Assembly (NCBI GenBank): GCA_018136815.1
Contig: CM030940.1
Location: forward strand, 3,342,601 to 3,406,600
Origin: Isochrysis galbana
Taxonomy: Eukaryota; Haptophyta; Isochrysidales; Isochrysidaceae
Length of the DNA: 64,000 nucleotides
Reading direction: 5' to 3'
The notes under the pieces were generated by a model. The model searched no databases and was not told the origin of the DNA. It saw only the letters and a list, made by a program, of their open reading frames with translations. Of this stretch, positions 22,020 to 33,110 are shown piece after piece. Both the position numbers and the translations under genes were made by a program. The stretch's first letter is position 1, and each line of letters opens with the position of its first letter.

Positions 22020-22600
22020 TGCTGCTGCTACGAGTGGTGCCGTGGGCACCGAGGTCCCCCCTTGGTACCCACGGCACCATTTCCTCCCTTGGTCACACAG
22101 GCATGGATTGCAAGGTTGCAGGGGGGCTGGTGAGTTCGTGCTGACAGCGCGGCTGGTGCGAGAGCGGGCGCCAGAACCACCGCGCTGGATCGATAGCGCA
22201 GCTGGAGCCGTTGCCCGCATTGCCTCCTCCAAGTGGTGCCGTGGGCACTGATTGGTGCCCACGGCACCATTCCCTCTTTTTGCCTCGGAGGTTGGGTGTG
22301 TTGCCGGCTCGGCAGTGATCAATCTCACTAGCAGCCTGCCTTGCTTGATATAGTGCTAGAATACCGCCGCGCTCGGCCCCAGACGTAGGTACCGAGGGTC
22401 CCCCTTCGGCACTCATGTTCCCTCCTTTGCTTTCCAGGCTTGGTGCAAGGGGCTCTAGCTGGATGGCCGTGGCCGCGCGGCTGATGCGGGCCAGAGCCCA
22501 TGCCGCTCGGCTGCTAACGCGGATGCAAGTCGTGCTGTGGGCGCGGCCCCGCTTGTGCTCATGACACCACTCCCTTACCTCGTATGCCGGCGTTAAAGGT
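22020..22600. repeat. hairpin-bearing tandem repeats (GTGCCGTGGGCAC)
   Basis: Two inverted repeats, 22035-22079 (12-bp arms) and 22234-22269 (15-bp arms), share the core tggtgccgtggg and its complement and stand 199 bp apart. More diverged relatives follow near 22375-22430 and 22530-22580, each followed by a ttccctc-type tail. The arrangement suggests a decaying tandem array with a 150-200 bp unit. Frames reading WCRGHQSVPTAPL on the minus strand are by-products of the repeat. Confidence 0.7.
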
Positions 22601-23429
22601 GGCCCCACACAGCTGCAAGAAGAGTGGCAGGTGCTGCGGAATGGGCCAAGTTCTCAGGCCTTAGTGCTCTAGCTACTAGGAATCTGTGGGATAAATGTTT
22701 GCCTCGATTGTGGCGTTGTTGTGGTTGTGATGGGTGCAGTCGTTATCCGCATGCGAGTAGCATGTTGTGCGTGGGTACCACAACTTATTGATCTAGATGC
22801 AACTTTGTTGCGAGCGGCCTTGAGCAGATTGAGATTGAGCAATCGCCTGCTATTGCTACTGCTATTTTCTAGTCTATATTTTGAGGTTGAGTAGTTTTTG
22901 GCAGAGCGGATGAGCGCACCACGTCCTGCGCTTTTGCCGAAGTGGCGGCCACTTCGCGCCTACTTTGGAGCGCATTGGTGGGTAGGGCGCGCATTTGTGC
23001 GGAGTGCGGACGCAATTCATTCAGCAGCTCGCAGCTCGTCGCCGGGCCGCGCCAGGCCGCAGAGCGAGTTTGAAGTAGCTCATCTTAATGAACATCACTG
23101 ACGGTGAGAGCGAATACTATCCTTGAACCACATACATTGGGCAAGACTATCGTCGGGCCTCAAATTTCAGAGAAGTGCCTGAGCTTGAGAAGCCCTCGGC
23201 AGCACTTGCACTTGCATCTTGCGCATGGATGGCGCTCATGGCAATGAGGGTGTGTTTACCTAAAAGAAAACTCCTTGGCCACTGCAAAAAAATCGCCGCA
23301 TTGCGGGCGTTCGTACTCGTGACCACGAAAGAATCAACTCGCGAAACTTTGTAGTTGCTTTGATGTCATCATGAAGAATCCCTCCTTGCTTTCTCTTGGA
23401 GATTTGGGTGCAATTTTGAAAAGTCGATT
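22601..23429. other. intergenic, nothing recognised
   Basis: I see no gene, RNA or clear repeat in this stretch. It leads into the truncated end of the LINE fragment. Confidence 0.5.
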
Positions 23430-24299
23430 TTTCCCGTCCCCACCCCTATTCTTGCTGATCTTGTTTTCAATCGACTCGATTTTGATTTGGACCGCGACGT
23501 CGACTTGGTGGACTCGGATGGTGGTTTGAAGTCCATAGCGGGCCTGAAATTGTTGTGCGCAGTCCTCGTTTACTGCTATGTGCCATGGGCCCCGCAGGGA
23601 GCGTGACCAGAAGTCCGGCTCGGGGTCGACGCCCTCAAGATCGAGCAGGAGCTCAATGATGGCTGCGTAGACTGTCGTTTCGTGGAGCACCAGGTCGCCC
23701 GCCTGGCTGAAGGAGAGGTCATAGATTGCGTCAGTGTCTGTTTGTTGGCTTTCTTCTTCAGAGTCTGGTTCCTGAGGGATGTGCCCGGACGGGGTGGGGG
23801 TTAGTCGTGTCGTGAGGGTGCGTGTGTGAGAAGACAGAGGCTCTAGCTCCGTAGGATGTCTGAGTTTGGGCGTTGTGGCTGGTGCTCTCGTTTTGTGAGG
23901 TCTGAGATGTAAGGTGCTTTCAAGCGTCAGGCAGCATGTCATGGTGTTGTGCCCATAAGGGCCACCCGGCCGCGGGCCGCGCCGCCGAGGCGGCGCGGCC
24001 CTTGCCAGGGTGAGAGGGGCCTCTGCCATAAGGCATGCCCAATGGAGTGTGGCTGGTCCCTGCCTGGTGCTGCTTCTCTGGCTCCTGCAGTCTGCTGCCC
24101 CCCATGTGGGGGGCCAGCATGGCTGCTGTGTGTGGTGTGGCCGGGGCCACGGGCCGTGTGGCGCGACGCGGGTCGCGCTCACCTGCTCGGCCTCTGATGG
24201 CGGGCGCGGTCGCTTCGACAGCGACTGCTCCATGGGGGCTGGGGGGCCGCCCTCGGCGGGGGGCCCGAAGGAGAGGGGAGTCGCGGCGGCGCGCTCCAT
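23430..24299 (-). mobile_element. LINE 5' fragment (ORF start only)
   Basis: From an ATG at 24299 the minus strand encodes MERAAATPLSFGPPAEGG, a Pro-rich region, and then VDPEPDFWSRSLRGPWHI and CAQQFQARYGLQTTIRVH. These match the N-terminal part of the longer LINE at 37.9-41.0 kb. Similarity ends near 23430, shortly after DVAVQIKIESIENK. Here the two coding frames that are out of step in the longer copy are continuous. No endonuclease or reverse transcriptase is present, so this is only the 5' end. Confidence 0.75.
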
Positions 24300-24806
24300 C
24301 GCGTCTAAGTATAAACTTGGTTGAAACATGAGCATAAAACGTTAGACGCGGTAAAAAAGAGCCCTTTTTAAGTTTAAAGTTTAAAGCGATGGATGGAGCG
24401 CCAATCACTGCCTCTTCCCAGCACTGTATACAAAAAAACAATGGACATTTGATGGCTGAATCGAGTCCGTCCCACTTTCGACGGAACGCGACCTAAGCCC
24501 AAGCCCAAGCCGTGTGCAAACAGGGCGAAGATGTGTGGCCGTGCAATAGTAGGGCGGAAGATCAAATCGACGAGTGGATGGAATGAGGGCGCCTGCACCG
24601 CTGCCGCCACTCTGCCGGGCAAATCTCGGCGGGCGCAACCAGCTCGTAAGGTGGCCGCACTGCCTCGTGCTGTCCTCGGTGTGCAACGTGTCCACGGCTC
24701 CAACGAATTGTAACTAGACCCAACGAACAGTGCCACACATCGGAATAGAGGCATGACACACACTTACATTGGGTTGCGTGCTGACCTATACACAAGGTAC
24801 CCTATT
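24300..24806. other. intergenic, dispersed repeat
   Basis: Upstream of the LINE start. Around 24439-24495 there is similarity to about 1149-1205. No gene is supported. Confidence 0.5.
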
Positions 24807-25889
24807 TTACTCCTCCACACGAGCTTTGCGCGCAGGAGGCTGCTGACCAGCCATTTGACTACTGCCTTCCTCTGCTGCGCTAAGCCTCCGCTTTCGTTGA
24901 TCTTGGCCACCTTGGTGCGCCGCTGCGCGCGCTCGCCCCTCGACGAGTATTTCAGCATACTGTGTCAGAGGCGGGAGCAAGTCGTGCAAGCACGTGATAC
25001 CCGCAGCGGACAAGGCTGGGCCGTATTGCTGGATCCATTCATTAAGTCGTTTGCGGTTATAGGCTTTCGACAAGACCATGGCCACCCGCTTAGGTGGCAA
25101 CTGGGCCACATCATGCAGCCATTCAGACCGAGGCACTTCCGGCGGCTTAGCCGCTTCGACAGCGACGGCTAGGCGGAAGATGTTCGACTCAAGCGCCTCA
25201 GTTTTCATCCTAACCTCCTCCCGTGCGGCCAGCGCATCCCGTCGTTTACGCTCTGCTAGCCCAGCTGCGGCAAGCGGGTCTCCCCGGCGTCGCCGCTGGA
25301 GCTCTGTGACAAGCGCAACCCTCAAGGCTCCGAGCGGAGCCGCTGCCTTATCATACTTGTGCTCGCGCTCCCATACCTGGAGTTGAGTAAGCATGGCGTC
25401 GTCAAGGAGCTGAGCCGCTCTCTGGCCATTCGATTGTGTCTTGGGCTGTGGCGGCAGCCACTTTTTGACGTCAGCCAACGTTGGGCGTGAGTCGTACACG
25501 GCCTTGGCGAGCATGCACAGATTCGCCTCAACTTCCTCGAGCTGGACGAGCGCGTTCTGCGCCTCCCTCGCTGCCGCCGCCGCGTCCTCAGCGGCCTGCC
25601 GTTCGGCTTGCCGCCTGCGCCGTTCCTCGACCGAGACGGGAGCGCGGGTGGTGTTGCCCAGACCGGGAAGCTCCGGCAGTGGGCGCAGATCGAAGCGCGC
25701 CAGCTTCTCGGCGTCCAGCATTCCAAGGGGCAACCGCATGTCCTTAGGCGGAAGTACCCGCAGCCGCGGCCCAAGCTCAGAGCCCTGGGCCATCGGTAGC
25801 GTCACGCCATCGCCCTGCACCTCAGCGAGCCACTCGGCCCATCCACGAGGCGCGGGCGGCGGCTGCGAGGAGGAGGAGCTTGACGCCAT
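24807..25889 (-). CDS. coiled-coil protein of unknown function
   Basis: The first real ATG is at 25889 (MASSSSSSQPP), giving 360 residues; a longer reading would need a GTG start and is unlikely. After a Ser/Pro-rich start there is a globular stretch with GWAEWLAEVQGDGV and LPPKDMRLPLGMLDAEK. A coiled coil rich in Arg, Ala and Glu covers about residues 88-125 and a second about 225-250. The C-terminus is basic (QDQRKRRLS, KARVEE), possibly a nuclear signal. Composition and a clean single frame support a real gene. I recognise no domain. It stands alone between a LINE fragment and transposon remnants. Confidence 0.6.
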   Translation of the reverse strand: MASSSSSSQPPPAPRGWAEWLAEVQGDGVTLPMAQGSELGPRLRVLPPKDMRLPLGMLDAEKLARFDLRPLPELPGLGNTTRAPVSVEERRRRQAERQAAEDAAAAAREAQNALVQLEEVEANLCMLAKAVYDSRPTLADVKKWLPPQPKTQSNGQRAAQLLDDAMLTQLQVWEREHKYDKAAAPLGALRVALVTELQRRRRGDPLAAAGLAERKRRDALAAREEVRMKTEALESNIFRLAVAVEAAKPPEVPRSEWLHDVAQLPPKRVAMVLSKAYNRKRLNEWIQQYGPALSAAGITCLHDLLPPLTQYAEILVEGRARAAAHQGGQDQRKRRLSAAEEGSSQMAGQQPPARKARVEE

Positions 25890-26631
25890 CGGTGCCGAGC
25901 GTCGCGCGGGCTGGCACGCGGGAAGAGGGCAGCGGAGAGCGCGCGCGAGGAGCGTGTGGAAGCGGGAGGCTGCAGTTGAGCACGAGAGATGAGGGATCTC
26001 CGCCTTACTGCTGGGGGCCGGGTTACTCACTCCCCCGCCCCCTCACGGTGAGCCCCCCCGGGGGGGGAGGGGGGCAGGGAGGAGGGGGGACTGCGAGGTG
26101 AGGCGAAGGTGTCGCCCCAGGAGGAGGGCGGTGTGGGGAGGCCCCCCCCCGTCGCTGGAGCGACAGCTTCGCCCTAGGTGGTGGGGGGGGAAGGGAGGGC
26201 TGCGGGTGCTGGCCGGGCGGCCTAAGCTAAACTCCCAAATTGGGCGTGGGTGATTGGATCCGTTTTAAATTTGGCACCGATTGGGGGTTGAGCTAGGTCA
26301 GGTTGCTCCTCTCACAAAGAGGGGGGAGGAGCGCAAGGAGCCCCCGTCTCTAGACCCGAAGGGGGGGGAGACGTAGGCGGTGTGCCACTCCCGGAAGCTC
26401 CGGCGTGCGGGCTGAGCGGGACCCGTTGGCTGACTGCCCATACCCGGTGCGGTTGCCGAAACCGGGTCAGGGTAGGGACAGGTTGACGAAACCCGGCTGG
26501 CGGCTGGGCTTGGAAGCAGCTAAATGACGAAACTGGTTCGTTATAGCTGCTAGGATGTACAAAGGAGCTATCCTGGCTCTAAGGCGCCAGGAGCTCCTGC
26601 GCCACCGGGCTACGGGTTTTCAGTGCGTTTG
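25890..26631. other. GC-rich 5' flank, no gene
   Basis: The stretch has long G and C runs (26040-26160) and no protein-like frame. It likely holds the promoter of the coiled-coil gene, but no specific element can be pointed out. Confidence 0.5.
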
Positions 26632-27180
26632 TAGGGCGGTCAAACAGCAAACAGGGCTTTTTAAGTACTAATATTAGGGGTCGACATTTTTGACCGTGAG
26701 CGGAAAGCCCCGGCGAAAGCGGCGCGGAGGCTCTCCCGGCCTTTTCAGAATCCTCGTCCGAAAAGACGGTGCGAAGTCCCGTCTGCCCCCCCCCCCCTTG
26801 CACACGCTCTGGCTCTGGCGGCTCACACCAGCCGAACTGGACGTCGCTCCCACTGAGAGATGTGTTTCTTTACCCTAAAAGGTGCCTACACACTTATTAA
26901 ATTAGGGGTCCGACTCCCCATATTGCCTATAAAGCATATTTCAAACCCTGGTGCCCCAGCGATGACGTCCGCGCATGCACATGCGCACCACACACAGCCA
27001 CACAGCTCGCACACGGCCGGTTCGGCCGTCACAAGATGCTCCTTGACTGTCCCGATCCTCGCCCCGCAGGATTCGCCCGGGCCCGCGACTGACAAGGAGT
27101 TGGAGCACCAGGACGCCATGGCGCTCGACGCTGCTCGCTGGTCGACAAATAAAGTTTGTTGGCCCCGCTGGCGGGACAGG
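26632..27180. mobile_element. truncated copy 3 of the 2-kb transposon
   Basis: It starts with TAGGGCGGTCAAACAG, with a small internal duplication of caaacag, and follows copies 1 and 2 closely until gctggcgggacagg at 27180. It then changes to unrelated sequence. The right end and internal hairpin are missing, so the copy is a 549-bp left-end remnant. Confidence 0.85.
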
Positions 27181-28080
27181 TACCCAGGGAAAAAGGGCCG
27201 CGGCTCGCCGCGGCCACTCGCTCTAGCGAGGGAGATTAGCGCTTCTGGGCTCCTATCTCCTATCTCACGAGTGCCCCTCTGTCGAACACGCGATGACTAC
27301 AGGCTCATAGGCAGAGAGCCGTTCGATCGAGCCGGCAGCTGACGCGGCCGTGGAAGGGTCGTTGATTGTCGTTGGCGGGAAGATGTCTAACAGATCATAG
27401 TAAGAATCGGGTCTGAGAGTGTCTGCCATCGAGCGCTATGAGCGATGAGGTAGACTGAAGGTCGGAGGGTCGTGACGCGTGGCGTCGGAAAGTAAAGACG
27501 AGGCTAGCTAGCGAGCTAGTGAGAGAGAGGGAGAGAGAGAATGAGAGAGGAGAGCTTCTTAGGTCCGAGATAGACACGGGAGACTACAACGAATGGACTC
27601 AAAAAAACTGAGCCCACAGAGACACACAAACTAAACCAAACGGGGCGAAAACTAACCACACCTGGACGGACGGCCAGGCGGCGGCACCAGGGCAACTTAG
27701 CAGCGCGCAGACATGCGACGGAGGGGGTCGGAACAACGAGGGCGGACCTCGCTGGGGAGCTATGACCGATACACGGAGAGAAGACAAAAGACGGTCATGG
27801 AACATTTGATGACACCGAGAGAAAGTAAGAGAAGAGGCGGAATACCAATCGACGAGACCTTGAGGCTTAAAATAACCCACCGGTTATAAGTAAAAGTCTG
27901 TCATCGTATGGAATACGACCCCCCCCCCCCTGCGTTGCTTTTACCCGAGAGGGGTTTTCCCCCAGCGTGGACTCGAGGAGAGGACGCGCTGGGGTGCGCG
28001 GGGTCGGTGCATGCACTGGGGGGAGGACAAATATCGAGGGGAGGGGGCAGTGCCCCCACCCCCCGGTATCACTCGGACAC
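27181..28080. other. intergenic, nothing recognised
   Basis: GA-rich patches at 27510-27560 give Ser/Leu-rich frames on the minus strand that look like chance. No upstream exon for the cytochrome b561 fragment could be found here. Confidence 0.5.
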
Positions 28081-28422
28081 CTGGCGGTGGCCGCCGCCGG
28101 CGTCGCGCTCGCCGTCGCGTGGGTGCCCCGAGGGCGCCACTTCTCGCACCCCCATCACACGCTCGGGATCGTCGCCTTCGCCCTCGCCCTGCTGCAGCCG
28201 CTCAACGCGCTCGTGCGCGGCACGCCCGGCGCCCGCCCCGCACGCCGCGCCGTGTGGCGGGTCGCGCACAAGGGGACGGGCTACGCCGTGCTCGGCGTGG
28301 GCGTCTACCAGGCCCTCTCGGGGCGCGCCCTCATGCCGAGCCAAGGCGACGCCGTTCTCGTCGCGTACGTGGTGCTCCTGGGCCTCTCCTTCGGGGTGCT
28401 CGCGGGGGGGGGCTCATGGTAG
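28081..28422 (+). pseudogene. orphan cytochrome b561-domain exon
   Basis: The frame reads HFSHPHHTLGIVAFALALLQ, then LVRG, RRAVWRVAHKGTGYAVLGVG and a last hydrophobic segment VLVAYVVLLGLSFGVLAGG. This is the pattern of the second half of a b561-type transmembrane domain (two heme-ligand His in HxxLG and WxxxHK settings), as in DOMON-b561 proteins. There is no ATG in the frame upstream and no earlier membrane helix or DOMON domain nearby. A GTGAGA donor-like site follows at 28427. It may be an exon of a gene whose other exons were lost or moved, so it is listed as a fragment. Confidence 0.55.
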
Positions 28423-28424
28423 GG

Positions 28425-29031
28425 TGAGACTGGAAGGGAAAGGAGACCAAATGAAGGCAAGCCGCCTCTCCATCTCCTGTAGCATGCGTCGTGAACGACG
28501 TGCGGCGTGCGGCGCCGGCTCGTCAGCACCATCGCCGCCAATCAGGTCATGGGAGCAAATTTCGGGCGATGCGGCTCCATCTTATGCACAAGACTGGTCC
28601 TCCATATTGATGGCAAGGCTCCAGCTCAATCTTGATGTCCTCCAGGCTCCAAGGGGCCGCCAATATGCTAGGAATCAAATAGGGTCTCGAAGCACCTTTG
28701 CAGGTGCTTCCAGCCGCCTCTTAAGAGATAGATCATCAAGATTTTTTTAGATATGATGCACTAGCAATACCGCATACCGCAAAACTTTAGACGGTCAATA
28801 GGAAGCATGGCGGTCCAGTTAGTAGGACTATCTTTGCAGCCATCGTGTAGCCTATTATCTTCCTTACTCCTGCGCATCGATGAATTTACCACCAGCAATC
28901 GTTGAAAAGATTATCCGACAATGAGCAAGCCCATCGTTAAAAATCGTCCAACAATTGGCGAGCCCTCAGATGCAAGAAAAGCGATAACATTCACACGTCT
29001 CTCGAGATACTTTTCGACTGATTGTGCTCAA
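28425..29031. other. intergenic, nothing recognised
   Basis: This is the 3' flank of the tRNA-binding protein gene. I see no gene or strong repeat. Confidence 0.5.
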
Positions 29032-30225
29032 TCAACTAATGGGAGCACCCTTCACCGTTGCCGTACAGTTGCCCTCAGGCAGCGAGAACGGAACCCCCTT
29101 GTAGCACGCAACACCGTCGGCGTTCACAGCAAGATCGGGCATGCAAGTCTCCCAGACCTTCTTCTTTTGGATGCGTTTCGGGTTCGTCTCTGGCTCGCCA
29201 AGGAAGCCCTCGAAGGTGATGCGCGAGCCTGGCTTCGCGCCGTCCGGGGGCGACACGAAGCACAAGCCAGTGTCGTTCTTCGCGCACAGGACCATCCCTT
29301 GTGACTCGATGCCACCCAACTTCTTGGCACCGAGGTTACACAATACCACTACGCGCGCATTGGCCACCACATCAATTGGCAAGAACTGCGCCAGGCCGGA
29401 GAGCACCTGCCTCGGTTTATCCTCGCCGAGTTCGATCGTCTCAATGTAAAGCTTGTCCGACTCAGGATGCGCCTCAGCCTTGGTGATGTGACCCACTCGA
29501 ATATCCAACCACGAGATGTCCACTTCCCTCTCGCCAGCTGCACTGTCTGCAGTGCCCACGGTGGCAGCCTTGGCCCCCTTCTTGGCTGCCTTGTCCTTTT
29601 TCTCTGCCTCTTTTTTGGCCTTAGCTTGTACCTTAGCCGCATCGCTAACGGGCAGTCGTTGGGCGTCCTCTCCCGACGAACCAGGCTTCGAGGTGCTTGG
29701 CGTCTCCTTCCCAGCGGGCGTAGCAGCCGCAGACCTTGCAGATACCACAGGCTTCAGACTAGCGATTGTGGGCAGCGGATTAGGCGCATTGTAGTTGAAT
29801 TTGATGAATGCCGCACACTGCAGATCCTCTGGCGGCTTCATCTCCCTCACATTGTGTTGTAATAGATCGTACCAGCGCGAGGCATTGCAGAACGCCCACT
29901 TGTGTGCATCATCAAATGCGCCAAAGCAGGCATGAAGGGCCACAGAGAGGGCAAGGTCGGCGAAACACGGGAAGCTGCCGCCGAGGAAGAGCTGAGGCTC
30001 GAGCACCGAGTCAAGTACAGCCAGCTGCGCGCTGAAGTGCGAGCTAAGGGTCGCGGCAGCCATGCGCGAGCGCACTGCCTGCTTCGTATAGTGCCGGACC
30101 GACTCCCAGTCAGGTTTGGCGCCCACGTTCTCAAAGAACTTCTGCTTATCCTGTTGCGAGGGCTTGATGAAGAGGCACTTGGCCACCGCCTCGGCCACGT
30201 CGTCACGTGAGACTCCTCGTCCCAT
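29032..30225 (-). CDS. Arc1p/AIMP1-like tRNA-binding protein
   Basis: The start ATG at 30225 gives MGRGVSRDD and a 397-residue protein; frames extending further upstream lie in a G-rich leader. Residues about 1-135 look like a GST-C-type helical domain (FADLALSVALHACF at 88-101). A Lys/Ala-rich linker (about 200-225) follows, and then the EMAPII/Trbp111 tRNA-binding fold (about 235-397) with LDIRVGHI, HPESDKLY, RQVLSGL, VVVLCNLGAKKLGG and SQGMVLCA. This architecture is that of yeast Arc1p and of AIMP1-type cofactors, which hold aminoacyl-tRNA synthetases together and present tRNA to them in the cytosol. There is no synthetase catalytic core, so it is not a MetRS or TyrRS. It looks intact and single-exon. 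Confidence 0.88.
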   Translation of the reverse strand: MGRGVSRDDVAEAVAKCLFIKPSQQDKQKFFENVGAKPDWESVRHYTKQAVRSRMAAATLSSHFSAQLAVLDSVLEPQLFLGGSFPCFADLALSVALHACFGAFDDAHKWAFCNASRWYDLLQHNVREMKPPEDLQCAAFIKFNYNAPNPLPTIASLKPVVSARSAAATPAGKETPSTSKPGSSGEDAQRLPVSDAAKVQAKAKKEAEKKDKAAKKGAKAATVGTADSAAGEREVDISWLDIRVGHITKAEAHPESDKLYIETIELGEDKPRQVLSGLAQFLPIDVVANARVVVLCNLGAKKLGGIESQGMVLCAKNDTGLCFVSPPDGAKPGSRITFEGFLGEPETNPKRIQKKKVWETCMPDLAVNADGVACYKGVPFSLPEGNCTATVKGAPIS

Positions 30226-31396
30226 AAGAGAAGCAGAAGTGGGGAGAGGGGGGGGGGGGGGAGAGGGGAGAGAGGGAGAGGAGGGGAAAGAGATGGGGAG
30301 GATCGCCGCAGTGCGCAAGGTGGTGCGGTGGCACGCGGAGTACGAGGAGAGAGCGATTTGCCCCAACAGAGACGAAGTGTTTAGCCCATCCCAAGGGGGC
30401 CCAATGATAGATAGCAACGTTGTGAAGACGGGAGAGGTAACTTCGATCGGCGAGCGCACTCTAGCGACGGGGCGAACGGCGACGTTGCCACACCGGCATT
30501 AGAACTGCAGACTCGTCTACAATAGATCTCAACTCAGACGCTCCCAAACAGCTAGGGCGGTCGAACACTATTTTAGCTAAGGGTGTAAAAATGAGAAAAA
30601 AGTCAGGATTGATGAAATACACCAAAGTAAAGCGGTAGAAACAGAAACCCCGGAAAACACCCATCTAGCACACACATATTCGATATTCGATGCCCTTTGC
30701 CCTTTGAAAGCCCTTTGGGCCTTTGGGCCCCAGACCCAGACCCCCCGGGAGCCCGGGAGCCCCCACCCCCACAACGAAGCGTGAAGCGTATGTATCCCAA
30801 AAACAAAAACAAAAACGGCAAAACAGGCCTAAATACAAATACACTTTCTCAACGAGTCAATACGAGTCAAGCATCAAGCACGCGCCTGAGCCACCCCCAG
30901 TCGCTTGCCAAGAGCCAAGAGGCTGCACAACCTCCAGTTTCCGGTTTGGTTGGTTTTTTTGACAAACCTAGAACCTAGATGGGAAATGCAGAGCCGGGCA
31001 ACAGAAATACAGAAAATACAGTTACAGTATGTATTTGGCAATACAGGCCAAATACAGATACCGGCGGATACCGGTGGGGGGATTGGCCCTGGCCAAAATG
31101 TCCAGTTTTTCTTGCCCAAATGTCCACCGGAAATGTCTCAAAAATGTCCAATTTTGCACCCAAATGTCTCAAAAATGTAAAATGTCCGGTTGCGCAGTTC
31201 CGCACATGCGCTATAACACATACGTATGTAAGTATTACGTATTACGTATTATTCATACTAGTAGTAAGTACTATATACATATGAGTATGAGTATGATGTA
31301 TGATGTATGATGTGTGTATGTATGAATGATGTATGTAAATGCTATAAAAGATTCACATATCCATATGCATATGCCATCTGACATCTGACACACCGC
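30226..31396. other. intergenic with low-complexity and repeat pieces
   Basis: A G-run of about 15 bases stands just upstream of the start of the tRNA-binding protein. At 30554 a TAGGGCGGTCGAACA motif resembles the transposon end. At 30847-30905 a cgagtcaatacgagtcaag stretch is related to the repeats at 32260-32330 and 37150-37215. At 31098-31185 aaatgtc is repeated about seven times. At 31200-31380 the sequence is tatg-rich. No gene is supported. Confidence 0.55.
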
Positions 31397-31880
31397 TCAT
31401 AGTGCCACATCCTTCTCATTCTTGCGCGCATTGTTGTTATTGAAGCGCAGCATGATTGACGCCTGCAGCCCTGCAGTTGATCCGCTATCCGCTAGGGAGC
31501 TGGCCCTATTTGGACCAAAAATAGAGTTCATAAGGGAGAACACACGCTCACATGCCGCCGAATTGGGACTGAGGCAAAAGGCCAGCCTCGCAACGAGAGC
31601 CCAATGAGGAAACTTCTCATGATGAGTTGCCCACCACGCGAGCAAATTCATTTGTGAATTCCTCAACGTCCGCTTGGCTTCCTATGCGTATGCGTGATTG
31701 TTGGCATGCCACAAGATATACAGGTAGCTCTTCGATCAGACGATCGACGATACAGGAAATGTGAGAGAAGAGAGGCAAGGCTGCGAGCTTCTGCACAAAA
31801 CCTTGGTCCACGTTAGCATGTGCATGTTGTATTCCTGCCCATCTGAAGGCTGTAGGCATGAATATTCGTGTAAGGTACGC
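31397..31880 (-). pseudogene. second hAT transposase C-terminus
   Basis: The minus strand reads LIEELPVYLVACQQSRIRIG, then after one frame change near 31640-31665 NLLAWWATHHEKFPHWALVA, SPNSAACERVFSLMNSIFG and ASIMLRFNNNN. This is the classic hAT family dimerisation domain. The frame change marks it as a decayed copy. It is a different hAT lineage from the one at 15 kb, since its closing motifs differ. Confidence 0.75.
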
Positions 31881-32199
31881 GCTCACAATTACAATTGAAC
31901 AGTTCCCCGTGTTGCCACTGACGCACAAGACACACAGATTCGGATTCCCCATGGTCTCAAGTCCAGGTTTGCAGGTTTTGGTCTCGAAATTTGCGATTCG
32001 AATTTTGTTTTTGCTGTTACTATAATTGTTGGCTCGTTTAAGGTAATAAACCGGCATGACTTCGACTTCTCGTTCTGCAGTCGCTCTGCGAGACTCTCTC
32101 TCTCTCTCTCTCTCCGTCCGCCTCTCCTCGGCCGACGGCAAGAAGATTCGTCCAAAACATTCTCCGGTCCCAAGATATCTCGTGGGGGAGTGATTTTTG

Positions 32200-32530
32200 T
32201 AGCAACTTCGTCGAGTCCCACCGTGTTCCCAAGCGAGTCCCCCCGAGTTCCCGAGTCTATACCCCGAGTCAACGAGTCAATACAAGTCAAGCACGCGCCT
32301 GAGCCACCCCCAGTCGCCTGCCACCACCTCCCACAAGCCTCCTTCCGCACTTCCGCGCCCTCCGTGCTCCGTGCGTGCGTCGTGCGTCGTGCGTCGATCA
32401 CCATGCCCGTAGTCACCCCCGAGGAAAGCTCCATGAGCTCCCCACAAGAACCGCGTTCCGCGCTAGCTGCCGGCGCGCCCTCGCAGGCAATCTCCAAGAG
32501 TGAGATGAGCCATGCTCTGACAGTGCAAAG
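32200..32530 (+). repeat. LTR-retroelement-associated repeat, copy 1 (fossil)
   Basis: This block is present again, in the opposite direction, at 36965-37275. It includes a tandem gag(t)tc-rich leader and a short frame opening MPVVTPEESSMSSPQEP. In copy 1 it stands upstream of a Ty3/gypsy reverse transcriptase remnant, so it may be the leader and gag start of that element. The two copies are similar enough to suggest fairly young duplications. This is an inference from position. Confidence 0.45.
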
Positions 32531-32839
32531 GATGGACTGAAAAACACATTCTTGAGCGTTAGTACCTCTACTCTCACTAGACTTGCACTAACACGCCAAG
32601 CCACGACACACATGACCGCACCAAGTCCCAAGGCACAAACAAAATTAAGTAAGCACCTGATTATACCTCCCCCCTCGCAAGCCCCCGGCTCCCGTACGAA
32701 CTCCCCACAAGCTCATACGGGTGAAAACCCAGTTAGTCTCGCCAATGTAACCTGTACATTGAAGATTTACCAGGAAAAAGCACCGGGGGGGGGGGGAGCG
32801 AGCTTTTGCAGTCGTCCCGTTGAGAGTGAGAGGCCCTTG

Positions 32840-33110
32840 GGGTAGGCGAGCCTGCCCGATGGAGGTAGAGCTACCGCTCAACCCCGGAGCCGAAGCTCAC
32901 CGTCACGCACCGTCTAGAGTTGGACGAGAGGGTGAGAAGATCATAGAGGACGAAGTTTGCAAGATGGAGTCCGCGGGCATCATTAGGAAATCAAATTCGT
33001 CGTGGGCCTCTCGAGTCGTGTTAGTCACTAAGAAGGATGGCTCCGTACGTTTCTGCGTAGACTATCGCGACGTCAACTCCAAGCTTCGTCTAGAGGACAG
33101 AAGACAGCCC
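32840..33110 (+). pseudogene. Ty3/gypsy-type reverse transcriptase remnant (fossil)
   Basis: The stretch encodes the start of a gypsy-type reverse transcriptase: KMESAGIIRKSNSSWAS followed by RVVLVTKKDGSVRFCVDYRD, a hallmark of Ty3/gypsy elements. Only this N-terminal part is present; it is a broken, partial copy. Poly-G (32788-32800) and a gaaaacccag...accaggaaaaagcaccgg stretch precede it; the latter recurs near 59120-59185. Confidence 0.8.

Noticed and set aside
22020-22600. CRISPR array
   Set aside because: Units are too long and too diverged, spacers are not unique short inserts, and the genome is eukaryotic.
25890-26030. N-terminal extension of the coiled-coil protein to 26030
   Set aside because: It would need a GTG start, unusual in a eukaryotic nuclear gene, and the extra residues look like leader sequence.
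29032-30225. Methionyl- or tyrosyl-tRNA synthetase
   Set aside because: Only the GST-like and EMAPII-type domains are present; there is no HIGH or KMSKS catalytic core.
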